From contig JACVTC010000029.1 of the NCBI GenBank assembly GCA_016946835.1, forward strand, positions 1,101,501-1,135,000: DNA of 33,500 nucleotides, in the 5' to 3' direction. This document shows, in pieces, positions 12,288 through 24,000 of this stretch; position 1 is the first letter of the stretch, and each line of letters opens with the position of its first letter. The position numbers and the translations under genes were made by a program. The notes under the pieces are model-generated. The model worked only from the letters and a program-made list of their open reading frames with translations, had not been told where the DNA came from and searched no databases. This DNA is from Neocallimastix lanati (nom. inval.). Taxonomy: Eukaryota > Neocallimastigomycota > Neocallimastigomycetes > Neocallimastigales > Neocallimastigaceae.

Positions 12288-14787
12288 TTTTATTTTTTTT
12301 ATTATTGGGAAGGGTGTTTAATACTTGATTCATTTCATAACTATGTTTCTTATAAGAAAAGAGATTACTTCTTTCCAATTCGATACCATGTTTTTTGGCA
12401 TAATCGATCAGCATTCGAACAATGGATATATTTTCATTATTGATCGCTAGGCTTAAGGGTGTTATTCGCATGAAATCGCTTTTATTAATCATTAATTCAA
12501 TGTTGTTTTCTTCGGCATACGATATAAGAAACTCAACTATTTCGGGACAGTTTCGTTTAACGGATTCTAAAAGTGGATAAGTCCCTGTTGATCCCTTCAC
12601 AGGATTAATCCTTAACACTTGACCAACATCTCTGGCATAATTTGCGAGCAATTTAATAATTTCAAGATTATTATTAATGGCGGCTTGGAGTAATGGAGAG
12701 TCGAATTGATAAAATCTATCCTCTCCTTCCTCCTTTAACTCTTCTACTTCATTGTCATTATTTAGATTGACGGGGGAGTTTGTTGCTTTGGCATAGTTCA
12801 ATAATAGCTCAACCATTTCGATATTATTATTTCTTGCGGCATATATGAGAGGATAGGAATCAATTTGATCTCTATCATTTAATCGCAATGGTGTATTCGT
12901 TTCCTTGGCGTAGTTAACCAAAAGTTGAACACATTTTATATCATCATATTGAACTGCTTTTACTAACGGATAATCCGCATAAATACCATTGGCATTAATA
13001 TTAAATTTGATATGATTTCGCTTGGTATAGTCCAAGACCATCGAGAGCATTTTACTGTCATGATTTTTTATAGGCGCTAAGATGGGATTACCATTAAAAT
13101 TATAAATTTCATTAATAGGCAGGAGGACATCATTCGCTTCTGCATATTCTAGGATTACGTTTAAGATTTCCATATTTCTTTCAAGGATAGCACTTAATAA
13201 TGGATGATTAAAATAATCATCCATGGTTTGAAGATCCAGAATATAATGATGTTGTTTAGCATAGTCGACAAGAAGTCGAACTATTTCCACATTATTATTA
13301 TCTTCGATGGCTGTTAACATGGCAGTGCATTGGCTTTCATTTTTTAAGTTTAGGTCTAAAATAATATTATGCGCGTTGGTATAATCCATTAAGAGTTTTA
13401 CGACCTTAACATTTTGGTTTCTAACGGCCCATATCAATGGAAAATATTGAAACTTGTCCTTCCCATTTGGATTCAAAACTATATCATTTTGGTCGGCATA
13501 GTCGATCAAGAGTTGTATCAATTTCTCATCATTACTTTTGACAGCACTTAGAAGTGGATAGTTATTATCGCAATTTTCATCTGTTACGTTTAATACTATT
13601 CCGTTTTTGTTGGCATAATCGATTAAGAGTTGAAAAACTTCAATGTTGCCATAATCGATCGCTCTTAAAACTGGATAGTCTTGTTTGTTGTTTTTATCAT
13701 TTAGCTTTAATACAATACCATTTTGATTGGCATAATCTATAAGGGTTTGTACAACTTTCACTTTACAATCCCAGATGATACTTAAAAGTGGATAATTTTG
13801 GTCATCCAATTTTTTGTTCAAGTCAATAATAATATGGTGTTTGAGGGTATAATTTATTATTATATTAAGGGTTTCGGAATTTTCTGATATTTTCAGAGAA
13901 TTTAAATAGTGCCTATTGATATAGTTTAATTTTATTTTATTATGTTCCGCATAGTTAATTAACAACTGAAAAATATCCACTTTTTTAAGTTCAATAGCCC
14001 TATCCAATGGATTATTACTTTCATTACTTTCATTGACCTCCAGATCAACATGATTACGAATGGCATAATCAATCAACATCTTGACCACTTCTTCGCTACT
14101 ACGAAGTAAAGCATAGACTACTGGCGAAAACTTCTCTATCCTCATTTCATTTAATTTTATGATTGATTTATTATTATAAAAAAAAATATTATTTAATTGG
14201 TCGTCGGAAAGGGCTTTTCCAGCCTTGTAAATAAAGAGAAGATTTTTTATAAAACCAATATCATAACATTTAATCTCGAATAGTTTTTTTAATTCCCTTT
14301 CACGTATAAAATAGTTGAAAACCTTAAGGGTAACCAGTGAGAAATCATTGGTTTTTTTTAAAATATAATTTATTCTTTTTTCTGTTAAATTAAGATGTGC
14401 TTCTCTTTCATTATATAAATATAAATACTCCAAAATATTTTTAGAGTTTACAATTTCAGCGTCTAGTCGAGCCCCATACTTCAGTAATAAATTAGCAGCT
14501 TTAAAATTATCTTTCAATATAGCTTTAAAAAGCAATACATTATATGGTGATCCTGCTTCGTTAATTTTACTTTGTTTATGTTTTTGATTTTCTTTCAAAA
14601 TAAATTCCATACTGCCCAATTGATCCTCTTCTAATAAATACGATAGTGTATCAACAAAATCATACATTTTTTCCCATTTTATTGTAAAATTTTTAAAAAT
14701 TTCTTTAATTTCATATACATTTTTATTTTTAATTAAAGTTAAGAGAATTTTCTGAGATTCAATGTTTTCACCAATATCTAATTCCAT
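12283..14787 (-). CDS. Large ankyrin-repeat protein
   Basis: An 834-residue protein on the minus strand from ATG at 14785-14787 to a TAA at 12283-12285, with no introns or breaks. The N-terminal 200 residues hold a weaker ankyrin-like unit (LLKYGARLDAEI, about residues 100-112). From about residue 220 to the end there are about 15 tandem units of 38-39 residues with the pattern YPLLxAxxxxNxEIVxLLIDYAxxNxIxLxLN. The TPLHxA-like and LL-x-(Y/H)-A helices are ankyrin. The unit is longer than the usual 33 residues because of an extended loop after LxLN. There is no signal peptide, membrane segment or extra domain, so a cytosolic or nuclear protein-binding scaffold is likely; its partner is unknown. 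The start is supported by A/T sequence directly upstream and by lack of an open frame before it. Base composition is clearly higher in G+C than its flanks. Ankyrin proteins of this type are abundant in gut fungi. Confidence 0.9.
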
Positions 14788-15370
14788 TTTCCTTTTTTTT
14801 TTTTTAGAAAAAAAATTATTTTTTAATTACTATACAAATAAATCTAAATTAATTAAAACAATCTTTTACTATCTATTAATATGAATTTAATTTAAAAGCA
14901 AAAAAAAAAAAAAAAATTGCTTTTTATTTTTTTTTATTGTTTTTTTTTTTTTTAATTAAATATAATAAATTTCAGACAAAAAAAGTAATAAATTTCAGAC
15001 AAAAAAAAAAGAAAAAAACCTTTTACCACTTTTTTTTTTTTTTTTTTTTTTCCAATTAACCACTTTAATAATAATAAATAATAATATTTAATAATAATAA
15101 ATAATAAATAATAATATTTAATAATAATAATAATAATATTTAATAATAAATAATATTTAATAATAAATAATATTTAATAATAAATAATAATAAATAATAA
15201 ATAATAATAAATAATAATAAATAATAATAATAAATAATAATTATAATAAATTGTAAAAAAAAAATTTATTTTTTCTTAATTTGGTTCAATTAAAATTTTT
15301 ATTTATATAATTTTCTACATTAAAACTATTAAAAATATTTAAAACTATTAAAACATTATCATTATTATTT
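14788..15370. repeat. AT-rich spacer with (AATAAT/AATAAATAAT)n repeats
   Basis: Upstream region of the ankyrin gene. It holds poly-A/T runs and, at 15066-15250, an irregular array of AATAAT and AATAAATAAT units. I see no gene or recognisable promoter motif. Confidence 0.6.
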
Positions 15371-15545
15371 TCAAATTCCGTAAATATCAAGACAAAAAGC
15401 TCAGTGTTCTGTTAATATAAATCATTAAACCATACAAGAATTATGTATAAAGCGAGAGAAGAAAACCTTTGAAATAAGTCTTCTAAAGAAGCCTCGCTTA
15501 CCTAAATTACTCTCATACTTTTATATTTATTCCTATTAAGTATTA
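15371..15545. other. Compositional island with imperfect hairpin
   Basis: About 170 bp of mixed composition. One plus frame is open for about 37 codons (REKKTFEISLLKKPRLPKLL). It also holds an imperfect stem-loop (15450-15499): an outer stem AAGCGAG/CTCGCTT of 7 bp, an inner stem AGAAGA/TCTTCT of 6 bp and an 8-nt bulge on one side. It could be a coding relic or a structured RNA; I cannot decide. Confidence 0.25.
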
Positions 15546-15618
15546 TTGGAACTATTGGCAACACCTAAATTTATTACATTTTATTAATTACATTACATCA
15601 ATCATTCAATTATTTATT

Positions 15619-15840
15619 ATTCAATTATTCAATTATTCAATTATTCAATTATTCAATTATTCAATTATTTATTATTCAATTATTTATTATTTATTATTAT
15701 TTATTATTTATTATTTATTATTATTTATTATTTATTATTTATTATTTATTATTTATTATTTATTATTTATTATTTAATTATTTATTATTTATTATTTAAT
15801 TATTTATTATTTATTATTTATTATGTTATTATTTAATTAT
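15619..15840. repeat. Tandem repeats: 8-bp (TCAATTAT)n then 7-bp (TTATTTA)n
   Basis: About six copies of an 8-bp unit (15619-15669) pass into about twenty 7-bp TTATTTA-type units with a few 10-bp variants (15673-15840). Confidence 0.8.
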
Positions 15841-15983
15841 TTATTTTAATTCAATTATTTATTACTATTTATAGATATTTCTGAAAAAAGTTAAATTTTA
15901 TTGTTTTGTACCTTAAAAGATAAAATTCAATATCTCCATAAAATTTGTTTAGAGGAATAATTTATTAGTAAAATAAAGTTAGA

Positions 15984-16285
15984 ATGAACCCAAAACGAAT
16001 TGGACGTTAACCCAACCAACTTTAAATTAATGAGTTATATGATAAACTCAAATCTAAAAAAGAAGATAAGAAGAATATTGAAAATTCAATTTCTCTAACT
16101 AAAGAAAAGGACGGTAGAGCTCGCCAACAAATCTTATGCTCGGTTTCCAAAGAAACCAAGACCATGTTGATAGGCCTTCGTTAAAATCAGCCTACCATAT
16201 GTATAAATATCTGGAAAAAGAATATAATATTATAAATAATAACAAGGTTCCAGATTTATATGACCGTTGTAACGAAACACTGTAA
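15984..16285 (+). pseudogene. Unidentified coding relic
   Basis: Mixed-composition stretch with codon-like structure in two adjoining frames. The first reads NELYDKLKSKKEDKKNIENS and then KEKDGRARQQILCSVSKETK. After a frame change near 16170 the second reads SAYHMYKYLEKEY, then NKVPDLYDRCNETL, and ends with TAA at 16283-16285. The two parts could be one charged, Lys-rich protein broken by a single indel. I do not recognise the family; a retroelement gag-like or host protein is possible. Confidence 0.3.
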
Positions 16286-16781
16286 GAAATCATAATTATT
16301 CAATAATGAATAATTAATATTTCTTATAATTAATGGAAAATCATTAATAATTTATAATTATTTATAAAATAATAATTATTTTTAAAAAAATATTTATTTA
16401 AATAATAATTAATATATTCATTGATTTTAACTTATAAATTTATTTAATAGTTATATTTTCATATATTGATCTAAATTTATTTACATATTATAATTTATAC
16501 ATTTATATAAATAATATAAAATTTATTTACTTATTATTATTATTCATTTAAATAGAATTTTTACAAAAAATTATGTAAATTTGTATTTAATATTTTACTA
16601 TAAAAATATTAGTTATTTAATTAAAACGAATTATGTATTTTATAATGTATCATAAACTATAAATGTATCTAATCTATCATATTATTTAATCTTTATTTTT
16701 TAAATGAAAAAAAAAAAAAAAAAATCTTTTTTTTTTTTTATTAATTCCTATCCTATCAATATTTAATATTTTAATAATTAA
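16286..16781. other. AT-rich spacer
   Basis: Near-pure A/T with short local palindromes such as ATTATTCAATAATGAATAAT. I see nothing coding. Confidence 0.5.
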
Positions 16782-17015
16782 TTAGAAAATCGGTAATTAA
16801 TGTTTTTCCTAACAAATAGGTTTTCTTTAATTATACGATGATCAATATGATTAGAATATTGATCGAAAAACTATTTAGGTTTTTCTTCTAATCTTTTCCT
16901 AAATAGATTTTTTGTTAAGATTAGAAAATAAATTTATTTAACCGATTAATATTTTTAAAAAATATAAATAGGACTCTTGAATTCTCTTTGAGAAATCAAG
17001 AGTTATTATTTTAAG
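16782..17015 (+). mobile_element. LTR-like sequence, arm A of an inverted pair
   Basis: This stretch matches, in reverse complement and with moderate divergence, 18370-18612. Shared landmarks in the same order are TTAGAAAATCG, GATCGA, TTTTTCTTCTAATC, AAGATTAGAAAA, TTTATTTAACC, a TATA box (16963-16970) and then a 29-nt hairpin at 16974-17002. Weaker similarity (ATAATAAACTCT, then GTAAAATTTTT) goes on past 17015 to about 17220. The TATA box followed by a stem-loop and the length suggest a U3-R part of an LTR, but no clear TG...CA ends or target duplications are visible. A terminal inverted repeat of a DNA element is the alternative. Confidence 0.45.
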
Positions 17016-18369
17016 AAAATATAATAAATAATAACAAATAAAATAAAATTTTTATTTATAAATCAAAAAAAAATATTATTAATCATAAAAGTTTTTTTTT
17101 TAAATACTTTCATCTACTAATCCACTGGCACTAAGTTATTGTTTATTATATTTACTTATAATAAACTCTGTATAATTAAGTAAAATTTTTTTTTAATTTT
17201 TTAATTTTTATTTTTCTCAATTTTAATATTACGTAAAATTAATATTAAAATTGTAGATAGTAGTTATATTAATTGATTTTAGTTTAGTATAGCTATTACA
17301 AACACATATGGTATGGTTCATATAGTTTTAGGAATATAATAATAATTAACACAAATAATAAAATTACAATAAAAAAATAATTTGTTTTAAAATCAATATT
17401 TATTTATTTAAATTTATAAAAGAAAAATAATAATATAATTATTTTTTTAATAAAAAGAAAGTTATTGATTATATTTTATTTCACTAAAAATTACATGTAT
17501 TTATATTTTTTTATCAAATTAAAATTTGTAAAGCCTAACTATTTCTTAATAAACTAATTACTAATTATTTTAATAAATAAAACATTTAAATTGAAATTGA
17601 ATTATTATTTTAGTTAATAATATTATTGTTATAAATATTAGTTCTATATTATTGAATTATTAATTATTTAATAATAGTTTAATATTAATATATATAAAAT
17701 AAAAATAAAGAGATTATACAGAATATTTTAATTGTGGTTTAGTTAAATTTAGTAATTAAAAATAAATTTAAATTGATTATGAAAATTTTAATAATTAATT
17801 AAATAGATTTGATTATTTTCAATATAACATATTACAAAAGAAACATAATATTAATATATTAAGTGGGCAAGGACAATATTCTTGGCTAAAGATTTTTAAT
17901 ACATTATAATGGAATCGGATCGATAATTCAAAAAGGAATTATAAGTTAATTGGTGATTTATTAACTTAAGATTTCTATTTAGTAATATTTGAAGAATATT
18001 GGAAAGTTCCAATTATATAGAATAGAATAATCTATAAGGTTAGAATAATTTATATTATTCTAGCACAATTAGTATAATATGTTCATTCTGTATTACATTG
18101 TAATAATCATACTAAGTTCTATTACTAAATATGATTATTAACTTTAACTTAATGACTAATTCATTAAGTTGAGAAATAAAATAAAAATAAAAATTTTACC
18201 TAAAAAAGAGTTTATTATAAAATTAATTATAATAACAACACAAAAACCAAAAGAAGAAATATTTGTATAAAGTTAAAGTTGGTTTTAAAAATATGTTTTT
18301 AAATAAAATATTTTATTAATTTATTAAAGTTTAAAATATAATATTGTTATTATTATAACTATTTTTTTT
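17016..18369. other. Interior between inverted LTR-like arms
   Basis: AT-rich with no open frame of note. A mixed-composition spot at 17860-17935 contains AAGTGGGCAAGGA, which resembles a retroelement polypurine tract. No capsid, polymerase or transposase coding is visible, so if this is one element it is non-autonomous. Confidence 0.35.
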
Positions 18370-18612
18370 TATAATAATAACTCTTGATTTCTTAAAGAGA
18401 AATCAAGAGCCCTTTTTATATTTTTTTATTGAATTAAGGTTAAATAAAAAGTTTTTCTAATCTTAAAAATTATCTTATCTAGAAAAAGATTAGAAGAAAA
18501 AACTAGATAAGTTTTGATCGATATTCTATTCATATCGATCATTGTATATATTAAGTAAAACCAAATATATTATTTTATATTTGGATAAAACCTTAATATA
18601 TCGATTTTCTAA
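18370..18612 (-). mobile_element. LTR-like sequence, arm B of an inverted pair
   Basis: Reverse-complement partner of 16782-17015. On the minus strand it has TATAAAAAGGG (18410-18420) followed at once by a 29-nt hairpin (18381-18409) with a perfect 12-bp stem CTCTTGATTTCT/AGAAATCAAGAG. Downstream it keeps AATAAACTCT and GTAAAATTTTT like arm A. Two related solo LTRs in opposite orientation is the simplest reading. Confidence 0.45.
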
Positions 18613-19009
18613 ATTTTAATTTAGATCATCAAATAAAAGGAAAATAACTAATAACCGGAATGATCTAAATTATTCTATTTTTCTAAATATTACTTTTAAA
18701 ATCTAATCTAAACTTATTAACATAAAACTATCTTTAAAAAATACAGAAACTTATTAATTGTTCTTTTAAATGTACAATGTACAAAATAAATAAAACTAAT
18801 GTTTACATTAACTTAATAATTAAATGAATAACTAAATAAGATTAATAATATTAATAAAAGTATATATAATAATTATTTAAATAAATTTTTAATATTATTT
18901 TAGTGTATGAATAATTATATTTTTAATAAATTTGATAATAATATTTCAATGTATGAATTAATTATAATTTAAATAAATTTATAATTATTATCAATAATTA
19001 TAAAGACTA
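18613..19009. other. AT-rich spacer between LTR-like sequences
   Basis: Mostly A/T, with GATCTAAATTA and its inverse TAATTTAGATC nearby (18622-18672). It may be the U3 end of arm B. No gene. Confidence 0.4.
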
Positions 19010-20220
19010 TGTCAAATTTTTTATTTGAAGGAGGTAAGATTCTTGCTAAATCTTTCCTAGTTTGGGTTAAATTGGTCAGGTCAAGATGTTTTTATTAATT
19101 ATAACAATTTAATTAAATTTAAATAATAAATAACACACGCAGAGTTTTATAATTAAGATTTCAATATTCAAGATTTATGTTTTATTAGAACTTTATTTAA
19201 TATATATTTTAATAATAAATTTTAATTAAGATTAATATAAAGAATTATTATTGTTATAATTAATTCATTAACTTTATGTTAATACGTTAAAAGGTTAAAT
19301 TAGATTAATAGGTTAATAATCTTACAAAGAATTCAAAATATGGAATTTCAAATCCTTTTTATACTAAACTAAAATAATAATTAACAATATAATTAATTAA
19401 TACATTCTAATCTTAATATATTCATACATGTATATAAACTATATAAAATATAATAATAAAATAATATTGATAAGAATCTTTTAATACAATAACTATATAA
19501 ATTGTTCATAAAACAATTTAATAATAAAACTAATTTAACAATCAAATATAAAATAAAATAAAATAAAATATTAAACTAATTAAAAATTCTCTTTCGGAAA
19601 TCTTTAGAATGATAAAGAATTCCTTAGAATCTTTTAGAAAATAATTGAATAAGATATATAATAATAAAATATATAAAACTTATAAACTTATTTAAAATAT
19701 TATAAAACTATTACTAATAACTAATTCTGTATTATTGATTAATAATAAAAATTAATAATATAATTTCCAAGTTAAGAGATTTATCTAATATAAATTTCTT
19801 AATTAATAATTTAGGGTCTTAATTAAATAATTAAATTATATTTTTATATTTAAATATCTTTAAAGTCTAATATCTCGTTATCTAGTTGTCCAATAAGGTT
19901 GATTTTGACATATGTTATAGTTCTCGACCGTAGCTTTCCAATGGATATAATTTTAGCGGAATGTCAATATAATATTTCCATTATTTGTTGAGTTATCGTT
20001 GTTTTTCTTCATGTTGTTTTTATCAAATTCTTAAGGGTTAAATTAATTTAAATTATCTTTAATAAATAAGTCCAAACCCTTTGGTTTCTAATTCTTTAAT
20101 GCTTCTAATATTCATTTGTACAATTAAAATCGAATTAAAATAATTTTTGTCAATAACTAAATTAAATTTCAATTGATCTAATAGTGAATTTTAATCTCAA
20201 ATCCACTAGTATTCGTGACA
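19010..20220 (-). mobile_element. Probable solo LTR
   Basis: On the minus strand it begins TGTCACGAATAC and ends AAATTTGACA, so the ends are TG...CA within a 5-bp inverted TGTCA/TGACA. It carries a TATA box (TATAAAAAGG, near 19355) at a place fitting a U3/R border. Its G+C is slightly higher near both ends. Length 1211 bp. No primer-binding site follows the inner end and no polypurine tract precedes the outer end, so it looks solo. The flanking 5-mers (GACTA and AATTA) are not a clean target duplication. It could instead be the 3' LTR of the Ty3 element at 21050-27821, which is in the same orientation. Confidence 0.5.
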
Positions 20221-20877
20221 AATTATTTTGTAAAAATAATTATTTAAAATATTTAAAATGTGATATATTGGTACGATATTTTATTAAATACCGTATATGT
20301 TAGTTGGGCGTTTGTGCAAAAGGGAATTACTCCAAGAATATTATATTACAATAATTATATTTACTTTTTATTTATTTATCTTTTATTATTTTATTTAATA
20401 TATTTTATCATATAAAAAAAATACATGTTTTATTATTTATTAAAAAAAAGAAAATATTTATTTATAAATTATTTTCATAATTATATTTTTACTAATTTTA
20501 TAAATTTTATTTATCGAAACACTAAAATTAATTAATAAATATAAATATTCATAATTTTTTTTTTACTTATAACTATTAAATCATATTGTTTAACATTATT
20601 TAAAAAATTATTTTAATATTAACATCAATTTAATTAAACATTCAATCTCCGTTATAATTAATATAACTAATTTTGCTATATAATCAAAAATTCTTTTAAT
20701 AATTTTAATATTATTATTTAATTTAATATTTAATTATTAATAATAATAAATTATCTTTAATAATATATTTTAAGATTCATTATATAAAATTAATTTTTAA
20801 TAAATATTTATATTAATAATTTTTCTAAATAATTTTTCTATTATTTTATATTATTTCTACTGGACATGCATCAAGAT
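20221..20877 (-). mobile_element. Candidate 3' LTR of the Ty3 element (partial evidence)
   Basis: This sequence directly follows the polypurine-like tract at 20878-20887 on the minus strand. It starts TGATGCATGTCC a few bases later and is A/T-rich. Near 20295-20335 it has a GC-richer piece (CCCTTTTGCACAAACGCCCA) that would suit a U5 end. No matching 5' LTR exists upstream of gag, so the LTR ends cannot be confirmed. Confidence 0.3.
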
Positions 20878-20887
20878 GCCCCCACTT
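20878..20887 (-). other. Polypurine-tract-like site (plus-strand primer)
   Basis: Minus-strand AAGTGGGGGC, 160 bp past the pol stop, in otherwise A/T sequence. Ty3-type elements prime plus-strand DNA synthesis at such a tract next to the 3' LTR. A perfect stem-loop (20892-20914; TAGACTTC/GAAGTCTA, 7-nt loop) lies just before it, and a GCATC/GATGC mini-hairpin just after it. Confidence 0.5.
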
Positions 20888-20891
20888 AGCT

Positions 20892-20914
20892 TAGACTTCG
20901 TCCCTTGAAGTCTA
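20892..20914 (-). repeat. Perfect stem-loop before the polypurine tract
   Basis: 8-bp arms TAGACTTC and GAAGTCTA with a 7-nt loop, in the 3' untranslated part of the Ty3 element between the poly-A-like run after pol and the polypurine-like tract. Confidence 0.6.
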
Positions 20915-21006
20915 TAAGCATATTAAAATATTTATTAAACTAATAATACTATTATATATATATTTTTTTTAATATTTTTTTTTTTATATTTTTATATATA
21001 TATAAT

Positions 21007-21008
<2 letters not shown>

Positions 21009-21047
<39 letters not shown>
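21009..21047 (-). repeat. Poly-A run after the pol stop
   Basis: About 37 consecutive A on the minus strand, two bases after the pol stop codon. Long runs like this occur throughout the window's spacers, so it need not be a poly-A tail. Confidence 0.7.
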
Positions 21048-21049
<2 letters not shown>

Positions 21050-21053
<4 letters not shown>

Positions 21054-24000
21054 TGATTATAATTTAGGAAATTACTAATATATGGAATTACATTTTTAAG
21101 ATGAATGTTTCTCTCTGCAATTTCGTTCGTATAAGGATCACATACTGTGACAGTATTAAATTGTTGTTTAACTATTTTTAATGGTCCGATATAATAAGGG
21201 TCTAGTTTCCTTCGATTGAAATTTCTAACTAAAACTAGGTCTCCTGGTTTGAATTCACTTCTTAATCTTTTAATCTGTCTTCTCCTATCTTTCCATAATT
21301 CATTTGCAGTTTCAATATTTTTGATTGCTTCAGAAATCCAATTATGGTGATTAATAAATTTTCGAACAAAATATTCTTCTTCTGATTCTTCAGGAAATCT
21401 TTTGTCAATATTAATTGCTAATTCAAATGGTTGTAAGTCTTTCCTACCATAGAGTAATTCGAAACTACTAAATTTAGTAACTTCATTTTTTGTTGTTCTT
21501 AAAGCCCAAAGTGCACTAGGTAAAATATCATCCCATTCTTGATTTTGTTTACTTAATTCTTTAAATTGGCTTTTAAGAATTCTAATATATTTGACTATTT
21601 CTCTATTCCTATTTTCTACTTCTCCGTTGGAAGCAGGATGATAAGTACTAATATAATGTACATAGACATCATTTAAATCTAGGAAAGCTTTTGTTTTATC
21701 AGATATGAATTGCGGGCCATTATCAGTAATTAGTATCTCTGGAATCCCGTGTCTTGAAAATATATTATTTAAAAATCTAATGACATCTTCTGATTCTGTT
21801 TTGGCTAATGCTTCAGCTTCCACCCATTTTGTTAAATAATCTACAAGTACTATTATATATTTATTACCTCTGAAAGATTCGTATAAGGGTCCAACTAAAT
21901 CCAATCCTACCCGAGTAAAAGGTAAACCTGGGGGTATAGCTAAATCTTCTGTAAATACATTCGGTGGTTGTGGTTTACATAATTGACATACATGACAAGA
22001 TTTAATAAATAATCTGATATCCTTATTCATTCCTATCCAATAATAGTTCCTTTTCAAACGATGGTAGGTTTTAAAGTTACCTTCATGTCCTAAACAATGA
22101 GCTTTACTAATAAGTTCCCATTTTTCACTATCATTAAATATTATTTTTCTTAATTCATTATTATCTTTATAATACTGTACTCCATCAATTAATACAAATT
22201 TCTGGTTTATTATTTTTTTATAGAAATCATTTAGTATTTCAGTACTATCATCAATATCATTATTATTGGTATTAACATTTTTAATATTATTATTATTATT
22301 ATCATTATTATTAAAACTGTGTTTATTATTTTCTTCAGTTTGAAATACCATATAATTCACATTCAATTTATTTTCCACTCCATTATTTTTACTATTATTA
22401 TTATGTAATTTATTATTAAACTTATTAATGTTATTTACATTATTTTTAATTTCCTCATATTTCATTTTGTAATTTTCATTATTACTATTGATTTTAATTT
22501 CATCCCCTAACTCTTTTATTTTGTTAATTTTATTATTTTTCTTATTTCTAATTTCTTCATTATTTTTAATTTCACAATTTTGAATTTCATTATTTATAAC
22601 TTGGTTGATTACATCTTTATTATTATTATTTTTATTATTTCTTTTATTTTTATTTTTTATATGTTTATCATCATTTTTCATATTTTTGATTATATATTTT
22701 TCATTGCTAGAATGTAATCTAGATAGTGCATCAGCAACTACATTCCTCCTCCCCTCTTCATATAACACTTTAACTTTTAAAATACTGAACTCAGTTATCC
22801 ATTTGACATGCCTTGCTGAAGAAGGTTCTTTATTTTTAAATATGTAAACTAAAGGCTTATGATCGGTATAAAGAATTGTCTCAAAACTATTACCAGTGAG
22901 AAAAGGTTTAAATTTCATGACACAGTAAAATGCGGCAAGCCCCTCAAGTTCTGTAATGCTATAATTGATTTCAGAATTGGAAAGTGTCCTACTTTCATAA
23001 TATAATGGCTTCTCAATGTTGTCATCGTCTAACTGAAGTAGTACCCCGCCAATTCCTGATTTAGATGCATCTGAACGAACAATAAATGGTTTATCAAAAT
23101 TTGGAGGTGACAATATAGGTGCATTAATAAGACGAATTTTTAAAAATTCAAATGCATTATTAGATTCGGTAGACCAAACAAAAGGAACATTCTTTTTTGT
23201 TAAATCATATAAAGGTTTAGCAACTTGGGCAAAATGGCTAATGAATTTCCGGTAATATCCAATTGCCCCTAAGAAAGAACGTAACTGTTTTAAATTAGAA
23301 GGAGGTAACCAATTAGCAATAACTTTTATTTTAGAATTCATAGGTTTTATACCCTTAGTAGAAAGAGTATGACCAAGGAGCTCAACTTCTTCTTTAAAGA
23401 AATCACATTTTTCAAAATTCACTTTTAATCCATTATTAGCAAGAATGAGGAATACCTTTTCTAGGTCTTTGATGTGTTGATTTAATGAAGGAGAATAAAT
23501 AACTAAATCATCTATGTAAATAAAAACGCAAACTCCGATTAAATCAAAAAATATTCTGTTCATCTCCCTTTGAAAAGTAGCGGGAGCGTTGCATAGTCCA
23601 AAAGGCATAACTTCAAAATTAAAGTTTCCATAAATAGTCGTAAAGCAGGTGATATCTTTATCATCAGAATGCATAGGAATCTGATGGTACCCTGAGAAGA
23701 GATCAATAGTAGACAAAATAGAAATATCACCGCTAACATAGTAAAGTATATCATCTATTAAAGGAAGTGCATAAGCGTCCTTTAATGTACAATTATTAAT
23801 CTTCCTGTAGTCAACACACATTCTCACTTGACCATTCTTTTTTGGTACCAGTACTACAGGAGAAGACCAAGGAGAACTAGAAGGGACAATTAAATTATTA
23901 TTTATAAGTTTAATTAATTCCTTTTTAAGTGCATCAGCTTGCACTTTTGAAATACGGTAGGCCCTCTGTTTAATAGGTGTTGTTCCTGGTATTAAATTAA

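Noticed and set aside
13554-13742. Plus-strand frame inside the ankyrin gene
   Set aside because: Antisense shadow of a strongly supported repeat protein; no independent start context or family.
15600-15840. CRISPR-like regular repeats
   Set aside because: They are contiguous 7-8 bp simple repeats without spacers, in a eukaryotic genome.
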